From positions 124,001 to 188,000 of the forward strand of contig NZ_FNMV01000007.1 in assembly GCF_900106645.1 (NCBI RefSeq): DNA of 64,000 nt, in the 5' to 3' direction. This document shows, piece after piece, positions 41,265-50,083 of this stretch. Under the pieces are notes generated by a model. It ran no database searches. It saw nothing but the letters and a program-made list of their open reading frames with translations, and was not told the origin of the DNA. Numbering within the stretch: the first letter of the stretch is position 1; the number at the start of each line of letters is the position of its first letter. The translations under genes were made by a program, and so were the position numbers. This DNA is from Flavobacterium degerlachei. Its GTDB lineage: Bacteria > Bacteroidota > Bacteroidia > Flavobacteriales > Flavobacteriaceae.

Positions 41265-41786
41265 TTGATATTGAAAATAATAAACTCAAAAACAGCATTC
41301 TGTAAACTAAGGTTAATCGTTAGCGCACTACTGTTTTGTGCAGGTTATTCTTATGGTCAACCGTCGTTACCGCCACGATTTATAGAGGTTAATGCAATCC
41401 AAAATCTTAACTTTGGATCTTTTGTTCTTACTGGTAGTGCGGGAGGCAGTGTCTTGTTAGGATATAATGGAATTAGAAGTAGTACGGGAAGTATTGCACT
41501 ATTGGGGAATGACTCTCAGCCTGCTATTTTTGAAGTTAAACTACTTCAAGGAAGGAATGTAAAAATAGATTTTACAGGTACTTATACGTTAACAGGTAGT
41601 AATGGAGGCTCTCTTGTGCTAACAATTGACACTACTGAAAAAGGAAATACGGGTACTTTTTTTCCCACAGATAATAATCGTGCGTTTACAACTAATTTAA
41701 GTGTTGGCGGTAAACTTGATATTCCAGGCAATTCAATTCCAGGCACTTATATCGGTACTTTTAATATTACCTTTAATCAGGAATAG
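41265..41786 (+). CDS. DUF4402-like subunit 3 (minor or terminal subunit candidate), TTG start
   Basis: The frame has no usable ATG. TTG at 41265 or 41271 is the likely start, giving 171-173 residues with a long signal peptide (LRLIVSALLFCAGYSYGQ). The mature part is DUF4402-like: NAIQNLNFGSFVLTGSAGGS, a central beta region, LSVGGKLDIPGNSIPGTY and a C-terminal GTFNITFNQE strand. It is more diverged than subunits 1 and 2 and sits between the chaperone and the usher, three bases before the usher ATG. That position and the weak start suggest a low-copy subunit such as an initiator or tip. This is inference. Confidence 0.75.
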   Translation: MILKIINSKTAFCKLRLIVSALLFCAGYSYGQPSLPPRFIEVNAIQNLNFGSFVLTGSAGGSVLLGYNGIRSSTGSIALLGNDSQPAIFEVKLLQGRNVKIDFTGTYTLTGSNGGSLVLTIDTTEKGNTGTFFPTDNNRAFTTNLSVGGKLDIPGNSIPGTYIGTFNITFNQE

Positions 41787-41789
41787 GAA

Positions 41790-44441
41790 ATGATGAAAAA
41801 TAAATTTAGTGTTGGTTATTCCGCATTTCGTAGGTTTATTATGATTATTCCGATATTTTTTGTGGTTAAAATCTTATTTATTTTTATGCTAGTAAGCTCT
41901 TTTAGTACTTATGAGGAAAAGTTTGGGAGTACTGTTATAAAAATGAAATCAATTGATCCAGATCCAGTCGCCTATGATTTGTTTCCTGTTAATGTAATTA
42001 TTGAAGGAGTGGGGAGTTTTGATTTAGACGTTTTATATACTGAAAATGACCTATTGTTTATTAATATCGAAGATTTATTCAGAGCCCTAAAAGTTCCATG
42101 TACTGATGGAGTGAAGGGAATTAGTGTTGAAGGATTTATTGGAAACGCGTACCAGCCATATTCTATTGATTTTGCAAAAGGCATCATAAAAGTAGGTGAT
42201 CGAACAATTAGAACCGATGATAAATTACTAAAGGAATCAGGGATTTTATATATGGAATCCTCACTTTTTGCAAAAGCGTTCGGGATTATATTGGATTTCA
42301 ATTACAGATCTCTTACCATAAAACTAAAAGCTGATTTTGAGTTGCCTGTAGTAAAACAGATGCGACTTGAGAAAATCCGATCAAATATTGCAGATATAAA
42401 AGGTGAAGTTGTGGTAGATACCCTCATTAGTCGGGACTATCATTTATTTAAGTTCGGTACACTAGATTGGTCTGCTTCCTCATTTCAAAACTGGAAATCT
42501 GCAGCAAATAATGCATTTGGCTTAAGTTTAGGTACAGAATTGCTCTATGGAGAAGCTAACATATCGATGAATTATTTCAGTCAATACAAATTTGATGACC
42601 GCCAATTGCAATACCGTTGGAACTGGGTAGACAATGATAAAACCCTTATAAAGCAAGCCCAAGTGGGTAAAATCAGCGTTCCACTGATTTCCTTTATAAA
42701 TGCACCGTTAGTTGGTGCCAGCATTCGAAATTCACCTACTACAGTTCGAAAAGCAAAAGGGAGCTATATTATCAACGAAATTGCGGAACCCAATTGGACG
42801 GTGGAGTTGTATATAAATAATGTTCTGGTTGATTTCACGACGGCCGATGCTTCGGGTGCTTTTAGATTTAATGTGCCTATTGTTTACGGGTTCACCACTT
42901 TAAAATTAAAGTATTATGGTCCTACTGGCGAGGAACGTACGGAGGAACGGGAGATGAATGTGCCCTATACTGTAATGGCTACTAATGAATTTGAATATGG
43001 ATTATCTGCAGGTATAGTGCAGGATGGTGATGGAAGCCGGTTTGGTAAAGGAGAATTTAACTATGGTGTCAATAGGATTTTAACTGTTGGTGGTGGTATA
43101 GAGTATCTGTCTTCGCTGCCTAGTGATGGATTTATTCCTTATGCCACTGCTACACTACAGCCTTTTAGTAGGCTGATCTTAAACGGGGAGTATGTGCATG
43201 GCGTAAGGTCTAAGGGGGTGTTGAATTACTATATTACTAAGGAAATATTGTTGGAGCTTGATTATGCTAAATATGTTGAAGGGCAAAAAGTGACCATATT
43301 TAATTCTAACGAGGAACGGAAAGCCAAGTTGTCAATTCCATTACGTTATAAAAAGATAAATGGTTTTTTTAGATTGGATTACTCTCAATTGGTTTATAGT
43401 GCATTTAGTTATAACTATGCCACTGCGATGTTTTCGGTCTATTATAAACAATTTAGTACCAATGCATCAACACAAATCAATTGGGTCAGTGAAAAAGATC
43501 CTTTTATTACAAACGACTTAGTATTGGGTTACAGGCTTAAGAATAATTATGTCATACGATCGTCAGTACGATATAATGCTAGTAGCTCTTCGTTTATTTC
43601 TTATACCACAGAGTTGGAGAAAAGAATAGCAAAAGGTTATTTATCAGCTTCTTTTCAAAAAAATATAATTTCAGATGATTATTATATTAATCTGGGCTGC
43701 AAATATGATTTTTCGTTTGCAAGAACAGCTGTCTCAGGATCACAAAGCAAATTCAATAGCGGTACTTCAATAAGTGCGCAAGGGAGCTTGGCTTTTGGAG
43801 CAGGAAACGGCTACATTCATAGTAACAATAATTCTTCTGTGGGTAAAGGTGGCATAGTACTATATCCATTTCTGGATTTAAATCATAACGGTATTTTTGA
43901 TAAAGAGGAACATTTGGTCAAATTAAGTGTGGCTCGCGCTAATGGGGCAAAAACCATTATTAGTGAAAAAGATTCCATAGTACGTATTCCGAACCTGAAT
44001 TCATTTACCGACTATGTTTTAGAGTTTAATGACAGTGATTTAAGTAATATCGCCTGGCGTTTTAAACATAATACTTACAAAGTTTTGGTAGACCCAAACC
44101 AGTTCATGCGTATTGATGTGCCTATTCTTGCCATGGGAGAAATAAGTGGGATGGCTTATATGGAAAAAGAAAATGAACTCAAAGGGATAGGCCGGATATT
44201 GATAAAAATATACGAGAAAAACAGTGATAAAGTCGTAGTAGAAACACTTTCAGAATATGATGGGTACATATACAAACTGGGGCTTAAACCGGGGGAATAT
44301 AGGGCCTGTGTAGATCCAGAACAGTTGAGTAATCTTAATTTTATTGCAGAACCTGCTTGCAGATACTTCACGATAAAGACATCTGAAGAAGGTGATATCG
44401 TTGATGGAATTGATTTTATACTGAAGAAAAATAAAGAATAG
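41790..44441 (+). CDS. Divergent outer-membrane usher (fimbrial usher-like)
   Basis: The 883-residue protein has a long hydrophobic N-terminus (about residues 17-38). A periplasmic N-domain follows (about 60-190, ending LDFNYRSLTIKLKADFELP). A beta-rich barrel carries a plug-like insert (about 336-395) with NWTVELYINNVLVDFTTADA and GFTTLKLKYYGPTGEE, which resembles the usher plug/middle domain. After the barrel come periplasmic beta domains (about 690-883), one with DLNHNGIFD and one with a carboxypeptidase-regulatory-like fold. Usher proteins form the outer-membrane pore that strings subunits together. Similarity is structural in style and low in sequence, so usher is a strong but not certain call. 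Confidence 0.78.
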   Translation: MMKNKFSVGYSAFRRFIMIIPIFFVVKILFIFMLVSSFSTYEEKFGSTVIKMKSIDPDPVAYDLFPVNVIIEGVGSFDLDVLYTENDLLFINIEDLFRALKVPCTDGVKGISVEGFIGNAYQPYSIDFAKGIIKVGDRTIRTDDKLLKESGILYMESSLFAKAFGIILDFNYRSLTIKLKADFELPVVKQMRLEKIRSNIADIKGEVVVDTLISRDYHLFKFGTLDWSASSFQNWKSAANNAFGLSLGTELLYGEANISMNYFSQYKFDDRQLQYRWNWVDNDKTLIKQAQVGKISVPLISFINAPLVGASIRNSPTTVRKAKGSYIINEIAEPNWTVELYINNVLVDFTTADASGAFRFNVPIVYGFTTLKLKYYGPTGEERTEEREMNVPYTVMATNEFEYGLSAGIVQDGDGSRFGKGEFNYGVNRILTVGGGIEYLSSLPSDGFIPYATATLQPFSRLILNGEYVHGVRSKGVLNYYITKEILLELDYAKYVEGQKVTIFNSNEERKAKLSIPLRYKKINGFFRLDYSQLVYSAFSYNYATAMFSVYYKQFSTNASTQINWVSEKDPFITNDLVLGYRLKNNYVIRSSVRYNASSSSFISYTTELEKRIAKGYLSASFQKNIISDDYYINLGCKYDFSFARTAVSGSQSKFNSGTSISAQGSLAFGAGNGYIHSNNNSSVGKGGIVLYPFLDLNHNGIFDKEEHLVKLSVARANGAKTIISEKDSIVRIPNLNSFTDYVLEFNDSDLSNIAWRFKHNTYKVLVDPNQFMRIDVPILAMGEISGMAYMEKENELKGIGRILIKIYEKNSDKVVVETLSEYDGYIYKLGLKPGEYRACVDPEQLSNLNFIAEPACRYFTIKTSEEGDIVDGIDFILKKNKE

Positions 44442-44507
44442 CTCTGAAAAAGTTGAAGGATATTTGTTAGATTCATCAGGTTCCCATTTACTTTAGTGGC
44501 ATAAAAT

Positions 44508-44546
44508 AAAACAGCCTTTAATCCACTTGGGATTAAAGACTGTTTT
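44508..44546. terminator. Bidirectional terminator between usher and porin genes
   Basis: AAAACAG-CTTTAATCC pairs with GGATTAAAG-CTGTTTT around a short loop, with one unpaired base on each side. A-rich and T-rich flanks allow use from both strands. It serves the convergent genes ending at 44441 and 44605. Confidence 0.85.
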
Positions 44547-44604
44547 GTTTTAAATAGCTTTCATAAGTAAGCCTTTATTTCTCATGAAAGTGATTTATCT
44601 GGCT

Positions 44605-45768
44605 TTAAAAATAGTATCCAATATTCATATTGAAACGTACTTCCCATTTTTCATTTGCAGGTGCGTCTGCAAGGCCATTTGTCCATTGCCCACCTAACCA
44701 AGGTTGGTTTTTACCCGCCGCTGCATCAAAGTAAGTATATACGTTTCCTGCAGAAACTAGAACTCCAGTGACGTTCATGATAGTGTCTTCAAAATCAGAA
44801 TTTACTTTTTCTAAATAACCGTAATCATTATAGAACTGTAATGAAGATACTGGTCCCCATTTTACAGGTACAGTATATGAAACCCCTAAAGTATAAGTCT
44901 GTCCTGCTGCTGCAGTAAGGTAAGGCGCTCCGTAAGCAGTCATTGCAATTACTTGTTTGTTGTCTGCTGCGGGACCTTTTGGTGATTTTTTATACTTTGT
45001 AACTTGTGCTTTAACACCAAAGCGTTTGTACTTTAATTGGTAATGAAGTGCTGCGGCATAATGGGATCCCATTTCCTCAGTGTCTAAATTGTAAAGTCCA
45101 CCAAATTGAGCTGATCCACCTATTTTATGATTGATGCTATCATTTCCTATTACATAATTCAGTTGACCATTAACTTGATTTACCTCTTTATTACGTAAAT
45201 CTAAAATTCCATCACCATCTAAATCTATCGAAGCTACATCATAGGAATATCTGCTGTTTGATACATCAGAATTATTACCAAAGTTTAATTCTTCAGCATT
45301 TTTGAAAAACGCTACGGCATAGCTCCATTTTTTGTCTGTATGGGTAAACTTAACTCCCATATCATGATCATCTTCCAAACCAACATAGTAGTTTAAACTA
45401 AAAAACCAGTTATTCGAATTATAAGTTGTGATACCAAAAGGTACTTGTGTAAGTCCTACTTGAATTTCGTTTTTAGAATCGAAATCATAGGCTAACCAAC
45501 CTTGTTTTAACATTCCTCCACCAAAACCTTCTGAATAAAGACGATATTCAGCATTCAGTTTTATTCCTTTGTATTTGGCTTTAGCATTAACACGGAATAC
45601 ATCGTAGCCAAAGTCACCTCCGCGTTTCTTTTGACCTTCTTTCCAAGAAGATAGATTGTAATTGAAACGTAAAGCTCCACCTATTTCGACTTTTGGTTTG
45701 TCTTGGGCATAAATAGCTCCGGTTGATAATAGCATTAAGCCAATTATCAAAGTAATTTTTGAAAACAT
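44605..45768 (-). CDS. Outer-membrane porin (phosphate-selective porin O/P-like)
   Basis: This 387-residue exported barrel protein has a signal peptide (MFSKITLIIGLMLLSTGAIY, then AQ). Alternating amphipathic strands follow, including IKLNAEYRLYSEGFGGG and NEIQVGLTQVPFGITTYNSN, a pattern seen in the porin O/P-like family. It ends with an aromatic residue (MNIGYYF). An extracellular-loop-like segment contains DLDGDGILDLRN, a possible calcium site. It stands alone, with its own promoter box at 45922 and a shared terminator. The substrate is unknown; phosphate or other anions are possible by family only. Confidence 0.8.
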   Translation of the reverse strand: MFSKITLIIGLMLLSTGAIYAQDKPKVEIGGALRFNYNLSSWKEGQKKRGGDFGYDVFRVNAKAKYKGIKLNAEYRLYSEGFGGGMLKQGWLAYDFDSKNEIQVGLTQVPFGITTYNSNNWFFSLNYYVGLEDDHDMGVKFTHTDKKWSYAVAFFKNAEELNFGNNSDVSNSRYSYDVASIDLDGDGILDLRNKEVNQVNGQLNYVIGNDSINHKIGGSAQFGGLYNLDTEEMGSHYAAALHYQLKYKRFGVKAQVTKYKKSPKGPAADNKQVIAMTAYGAPYLTAAAGQTYTLGVSYTVPVKWGPVSSLQFYNDYGYLEKVNSDFEDTIMNVTGVLVSAGNVYTYFDAAAGKNQPWLGGQWTNGLADAPANEKWEVRFNMNIGYYF

Positions 45769-45921
45769 AAAGTGTTTATTGTAATTAAAAAAATAATAGA
45801 ATACGAGAGAAAAACGTTTCTTTAAGATGAAATTCGCTTCTTAGTCAAGAAACTTAGTAAGGAAGAAATGTGTGTGAATTCACTTTTTAAGTGTAGTAGT
45901 ATGTTTTTTATTTGCATGCTG

Positions 45922-45929
45922 CAAAGGTA
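45922..45929 (-). promoter_or_regulatory. -7 promoter box of the porin gene
   Basis: On the minus strand this reads TACCTTTG, an exact TAnnTTTG match, and predicts a leader of about 147 bases. No exact -33 TTTG was found at the usual spacing. Confidence 0.5.
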
Positions 45930-46092
45930 CAAAATTAAACGGAAAAGCCTATGTTTTAGCGGTTAGTCTTGTTTTATGTTTTTTTATTGGTTAAAATCTG
46001 ATGTTTCAAGACCTTAAATTCCGTTAATTAGAATCACTTTTTTTAGAAAGAATTGGGGTGTATTTACATGCGTTTTTTTATTATCAAAAGTG

Positions 46093-46100
46093 TATTTTTG
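46093..46100 (+). promoter_or_regulatory. -7 promoter box of the DUF2064-TonB receptor unit
   Basis: TATTTTTG fits TAnnTTTG about 100 bases before the DUF2064 start. The -33 region is a T run without an exact TTTG. Confidence 0.4.
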
Positions 46101-46198
46101 GAAGATAAAATGGTCTTGATTCTTAAAAGGAATATATAATAGTTAAAAATAAACGGCAGCTATCGTCAGGAATAGCATTTCTATTCGTCATATAATAT

Positions 46199-46894
46199 AT
46201 GAATTTGGACTGTAAACATTCTTCCTCAACTGCAATACTCCTTTTTGCCCAAAGCAATAAGGTAGAAAGTGCTTTGAAACCAATTGCTTATCAAAAAAAG
46301 CAGAATGATTTATTGTGGCAAAAGATGAATCAAAAAGTTTTACAGACGATTCATAAAACAAATCTTCCTTATTTTATTTCAGATGAAAAGACACAAGTAG
46401 GTGATTCTTTTGGAGATAAATTAAGCCATGCCATAACAACTGTTTTTGAAAAAGGATTTGAAAAAGTTATCGTAGTAGGAAATGATAGCCCAGGACTTAC
46501 CAAAGAACATTTATTAAATGCTAGGATAGGTTTACAACAGAAGGAGTGGGTTTTTGGTCCCGACTGTAAAGGGGGAACTTATTTAATAGGAGTTTCTAAA
46601 TCGGTTTTTAATGCTGGGGAATTTGCAAATATAAGTTGGCAAACGACTCAAGTAGCGGCGCAACTGAAAGCACTTTCTGTAGAGGAATCAATACTACTTT
46701 CACCATTAGCGGATTTAAATACGCTAAATGATTTTAAAAATGTGCTCAGTGGTTTTTCATTTCACAGTACTTTTAAAAACAGTTTACTCTCTATAGTATC
46801 GTATCAACATCCCATAAACCGAGTTTTAAAGAAGCGTTATTCTTTTGATATTGTTGGATTTAATTTTAATAAAGGTTCTCCCGTTTTGGAGTAG
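46199..46894 (+). CDS. DUF2064 protein (nucleotidyl/glycosyltransferase-like fold)
   Basis: This 231-residue protein belongs to the DUF2064 group, which has a nucleotide-diphospho-sugar transferase fold. The hallmarks are VIVVGNDSPGLTKEHL at about residue 90 and VFGPDCKGGTYLIGVSK at about 120, where the family normally has a DGG(Y/F)YLIG loop. Here that aspartate is replaced (CKGG), so catalysis may be altered. No signal peptide is seen. It precedes the TonB-dependent receptor by 46 bases and probably shares its transcript. The biochemical role of the family is unsettled. Confidence 0.8.
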   Translation: MNLDCKHSSSTAILLFAQSNKVESALKPIAYQKKQNDLLWQKMNQKVLQTIHKTNLPYFISDEKTQVGDSFGDKLSHAITTVFEKGFEKVIVVGNDSPGLTKEHLLNARIGLQQKEWVFGPDCKGGTYLIGVSKSVFNAGEFANISWQTTQVAAQLKALSVEESILLSPLADLNTLNDFKNVLSGFSFHSTFKNSLLSIVSYQHPINRVLKKRYSFDIVGFNFNKGSPVLE

Positions 46895-46940
46895 TTTTTC
46901 AGCACTTTATTTTAAAATTATTCTCCAAAATTATACTTTA

Positions 46941-49916
46941 ATGAAACAATTTTTCCTGTTTTTGTTATTGAGTGTCAGTACATTTGCTGTCGCTCAAGAA
47001 GACTTATCTGTCTCAATCATAGATTTCAATACGCAACAAGCCATTGCTAATTTAGAAGTCCTATTAGTTAATAGTTCTCGTAATAGTAGTATCCAACAAA
47101 CATCTAATAGCCAAGGGAAAGTGATCTTTAGAGGCATTCCTGCCTTAGATGGTTATCAAGTGATTTTTGAAGGTACAGCTGTATATGCGGCTCAAAAATC
47201 AGATTTAATCAGTGTACGTTCGAATCAAGCGGCCAATGTGACTTTAATATTAGCTCCAAAAGATTCAAATGAATTGAATGAAGTTGTTATTACCAAAGGC
47301 GCTACTGCAAAAATTAATCGTCGGGATGCAGAAGTGTCGTTTGAAATGAAAGCAGCGGAGATCCAAGAAATTCCTGTTGAAGGTCGCGATATAACAAGAG
47401 TTTTATTTCGATTACCTAATGTGTCACAAGCTACAGGTTTTTATGCTGAAGCACCTAATGTAAGCATTAACGGGGCTAGTTCAGGATATACTTCTTACTT
47501 GATTGATGGTTTAGACAATAACGAACGCTTTTTAGGTGGACAAAAATTTGCCATTCCGTCTGGATTTGTAAAAGATATTACGGTTCTAACTAATAATTTT
47601 TCGGCGGAATATGGTTTGACAGGAAGCGGAATAATCAATATTACGCCTCGTTCTGGATCGAATGAAACTACGGGCGAAGTTTTCTTTATCACAAGACCCG
47701 GTCCGTCAATTGATGGGAAATCTAGTTTTGCTCAAAGAGATTTATCAGGAAACCAAGTAAAAAATGGTTTTGCCCGTTATCAGACAGGTGTAGGAATAGG
47801 TGGCGCTTTAGTAAAAGATAAAACGTTTTACTATTTTAACTTTGAACACACTACAGATGTTAAAGATAATTTATTAAATGTTCCTCAACTTGGAGTCACT
47901 GAAACAGTAAGAGGAACGAATACATTCAATTATTTTTCTACTAAAATTGACCAGATTTGGAATACTAATTTCAATTCGTCATTGCGTGCAAACGTGGGTG
48001 TAATTGATATTGAAAGACAAGGTGGTGGTTTAGACGGTGGCTCAACATTTGCATCAGCAGGAAATGCACAGCAACGCAATAGTATTTTATTGGCATTAAA
48101 AAACAGCTATAAATTTGGAGATTTCTCAGGGGAAACAAATGTGCAATACAGCCGTTTTAGATGGAATTATGCAAAACCGTTCAATCCCAATAGTTCTCAA
48201 GTAACCGTTTTAGGTGTTAATGATGAAATCTTAGGCGTAATTGGAAACCCGGGTTATGTTTTTGACGCGATTGAAAATACAATTCAAATTCAGCAAAAAA
48301 TAAAATATTATACGGAGAATCATACTTTTAAAGCGGGTTTAAATTTTATAAGAGGAGATCATCAATTATTTGGAGGTGGAAATCCAGTAGGGAATTATCG
48401 CGTAAAGCTAAATCAAAATCAGATTGATGTTATTAAAAATAGTGGAGTGGGAGGAGCATTGAATGTAAATGATATCCCGCTTGACGCAACAGTTTTAAAT
48501 TATAATGTAGAATTACGTCCAACATCTTTTGGAACCAATCAAGATATTTACTCGGCTTATGTTGAGGATTTATGGTCGGTTACAAATAGATTGAATCTTG
48601 TTTTAGGGCTGCGTTACGATTATGATAATTTGTCAAAAGGAGGAAGCGATAAAGGGGATTATAACAACTTAGCTCCTCGATTTAATTTCAATTATAAATT
48701 AGACAATTCTAGTAGTTTGCGCGGTGGATACGGAATTTCATACGATAAGGTAAATTATGCTTTGTACAGTGATGCTTTGCAGCAAAACACTACTTCGTCA
48801 AGCTATAAATTACAATTAGAAGAGTTAAAAAGATTGGATTTGTTACCAGCGGATACTAATATTGATCGAATTACGTACAACGGTAATTTAGCCGCTTCGG
48901 TATCTGGCGTGAACTATTTGCAAGGACCATCGGCAACTGAATTACAAGGGCAGCGAGAAAATATATTTTCTAATGAGCGCCGTATTTTGAATCCGAATGG
49001 GTATAAGAATTCGTATTCACATGAGTTTGCTTTAGGTTACCAATTGCAGTTAACGGATGAAAGATTGTTTTTTGTTGATTTGGTTCACAATAAAGGCGAG
49101 AACTTATCTAGATTACGTAACTTAAATGCTGCGGCCGAATATCCTATTGACTCCAATAATGTTGTGATAAGAACTAAGGCTGAAGCCGATGCTTCAAGAC
49201 CAATTCCAATTATTAACGGAAGCGCAACTATTAATGGGCAAACCGTAACTGGAATTGCAAGGAGTGTTATTATGAGTGAAAATGAAGGAAAATCAAGGTA
49301 TTATGCAATGAGTTTTAATTACCAAAAAACCAAAGGAACTGATAATTATACGTATCGCTTGAATTATACCTTGTCGTCGAGTAAAAATGATACAGACGGA
49401 ATTAATTTTAGACCTTCGGATGGGAATAATTATGCGAATGAATGGGGACCATCAGTAAATGATAGAACTCACAATATTAACGGAATTTACAGCTATTATC
49501 CTTTTAAAGGAACTACAGTTACGCTGGCTGGTTTGTTGCAAAGTGGGCAACCTATAAATCGTATTCCCCTTGGTTTTGGGACAACAGATTTGAATGGTGA
49601 TGGCGCCAGTTTTTCGGATGCTTACCAAGGAAATAGCGATCGTTTTCCGGGAGAAAGTAGAAACAATGATCGTTTGCCATGGAACACCACTTTTGATTTA
49701 GGAGTGCAACACCAAATTACTATTTTAGGAAATAATAAAATTGAATTGCGTGCCGATATTTTTAATTTGCTTAACGCAGAGAATCTGAGCGGTTACAGCA
49801 ATAATGCTACTCAAAGTAACCAGATTCAAGGCGGATCAAGTACTAGCGGATTGTTTACACAACGAAACGCCTCTCCACCAAGACAGTTTCAATTTGGGGT
49901 ACGTTACTTATTCTAA
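46941..49916 (+). CDS. TonB-dependent outer-membrane receptor (Oar-like)
   Basis: The start is set at 46941, where a signal peptide begins (MKQFFLFLLLSVSTFAVAQ), giving 991 residues. Next is a carboxypeptidase-regulatory-like domain (about 22-100), then a plug domain (about 110-250) with IPVEGRDITRVLFRLPNVSQ and FSAEYGLTGSGIINITPRSG. A large barrel follows and ends in aromatic RQFQFGVRYLF. The plug resembles the Oar-type receptors of Bacteroidetes. No SusD-like partner follows, so this is not a typical SusCD polysaccharide locus. With a nucleoside hydrolase and a sugar kinase nearby, nucleosides are a possible cargo, but this rests on context. Confidence 0.92.
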   Translation: MKQFFLFLLLSVSTFAVAQEDLSVSIIDFNTQQAIANLEVLLVNSSRNSSIQQTSNSQGKVIFRGIPALDGYQVIFEGTAVYAAQKSDLISVRSNQAANVTLILAPKDSNELNEVVITKGATAKINRRDAEVSFEMKAAEIQEIPVEGRDITRVLFRLPNVSQATGFYAEAPNVSINGASSGYTSYLIDGLDNNERFLGGQKFAIPSGFVKDITVLTNNFSAEYGLTGSGIINITPRSGSNETTGEVFFITRPGPSIDGKSSFAQRDLSGNQVKNGFARYQTGVGIGGALVKDKTFYYFNFEHTTDVKDNLLNVPQLGVTETVRGTNTFNYFSTKIDQIWNTNFNSSLRANVGVIDIERQGGGLDGGSTFASAGNAQQRNSILLALKNSYKFGDFSGETNVQYSRFRWNYAKPFNPNSSQVTVLGVNDEILGVIGNPGYVFDAIENTIQIQQKIKYYTENHTFKAGLNFIRGDHQLFGGGNPVGNYRVKLNQNQIDVIKNSGVGGALNVNDIPLDATVLNYNVELRPTSFGTNQDIYSAYVEDLWSVTNRLNLVLGLRYDYDNLSKGGSDKGDYNNLAPRFNFNYKLDNSSSLRGGYGISYDKVNYALYSDALQQNTTSSSYKLQLEELKRLDLLPADTNIDRITYNGNLAASVSGVNYLQGPSATELQGQRENIFSNERRILNPNGYKNSYSHEFALGYQLQLTDERLFFVDLVHNKGENLSRLRNLNAAAEYPIDSNNVVIRTKAEADASRPIPIINGSATINGQTVTGIARSVIMSENEGKSRYYAMSFNYQKTKGTDNYTYRLNYTLSSSKNDTDGINFRPSDGNNYANEWGPSVNDRTHNINGIYSYYPFKGTTVTLAGLLQSGQPINRIPLGFGTTDLNGDGASFSDAYQGNSDRFPGESRNNDRLPWNTTFDLGVQHQITILGNNKIELRADIFNLLNAENLSGYSNNATQSNQIQGGSSTSGLFTQRNASPPRQFQFGVRYLF

Positions 49917-49946
49917 ATAGCTTTTGTTGCACGAGGTTTTTAATTT

Positions 49947-50063
49947 GCGTTAGGGATAGAAGTGACATCTCCCGATTTAGAAAAACAAGGCTTTTTTAGC
50001 CGTAGTTTTTATTAATTGGGAAATAACGGATAGCCCGACCGCCTTTTTTTGGCGGGAACGCCC
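49947..50063 (+). ncRNA. Flavo-1-like structured RNA element
   Basis: The gap between the TonB receptor and the kinase holds a compact element. An outer stem GCGTT (49947-49951) / AACGC (50057-50061) closes it. Inside are a GGGA/TCCC hairpin around AGAAGTGACA (49953-49973) and a GC-rich hairpin CCGCC/GGCGG with a seven-T loop (50039-50055). The flanks GCGTTAGGGAT and AGCCCGACC..GGGAACGCCC match, from memory, a repeat common in Flavobacterium genomes that I associate with the Flavo-1 RNA motif. A covariance-model search would settle it. Confidence 0.55.
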
Positions 50064-50083
50064 AAATAAAATATAACTAAAAT

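Larger units (their letters stand above)
45769..46198. other. Divergent intergenic region
   Basis: These 430 bases separate the porin and DUF2064 genes and hold a -7 box for each direction (45922-45929 minus, 46093-46100 plus). No gene or structured element was recognised in the rest. Confidence 0.5.

Noticed and set aside
46845-46940. N-terminal extension of the TonB receptor overlapping the DUF2064 gene
   Set aside because: The signal peptide starts at 46941, and the extension has no such character; overlap with the upstream gene would also be unusual.
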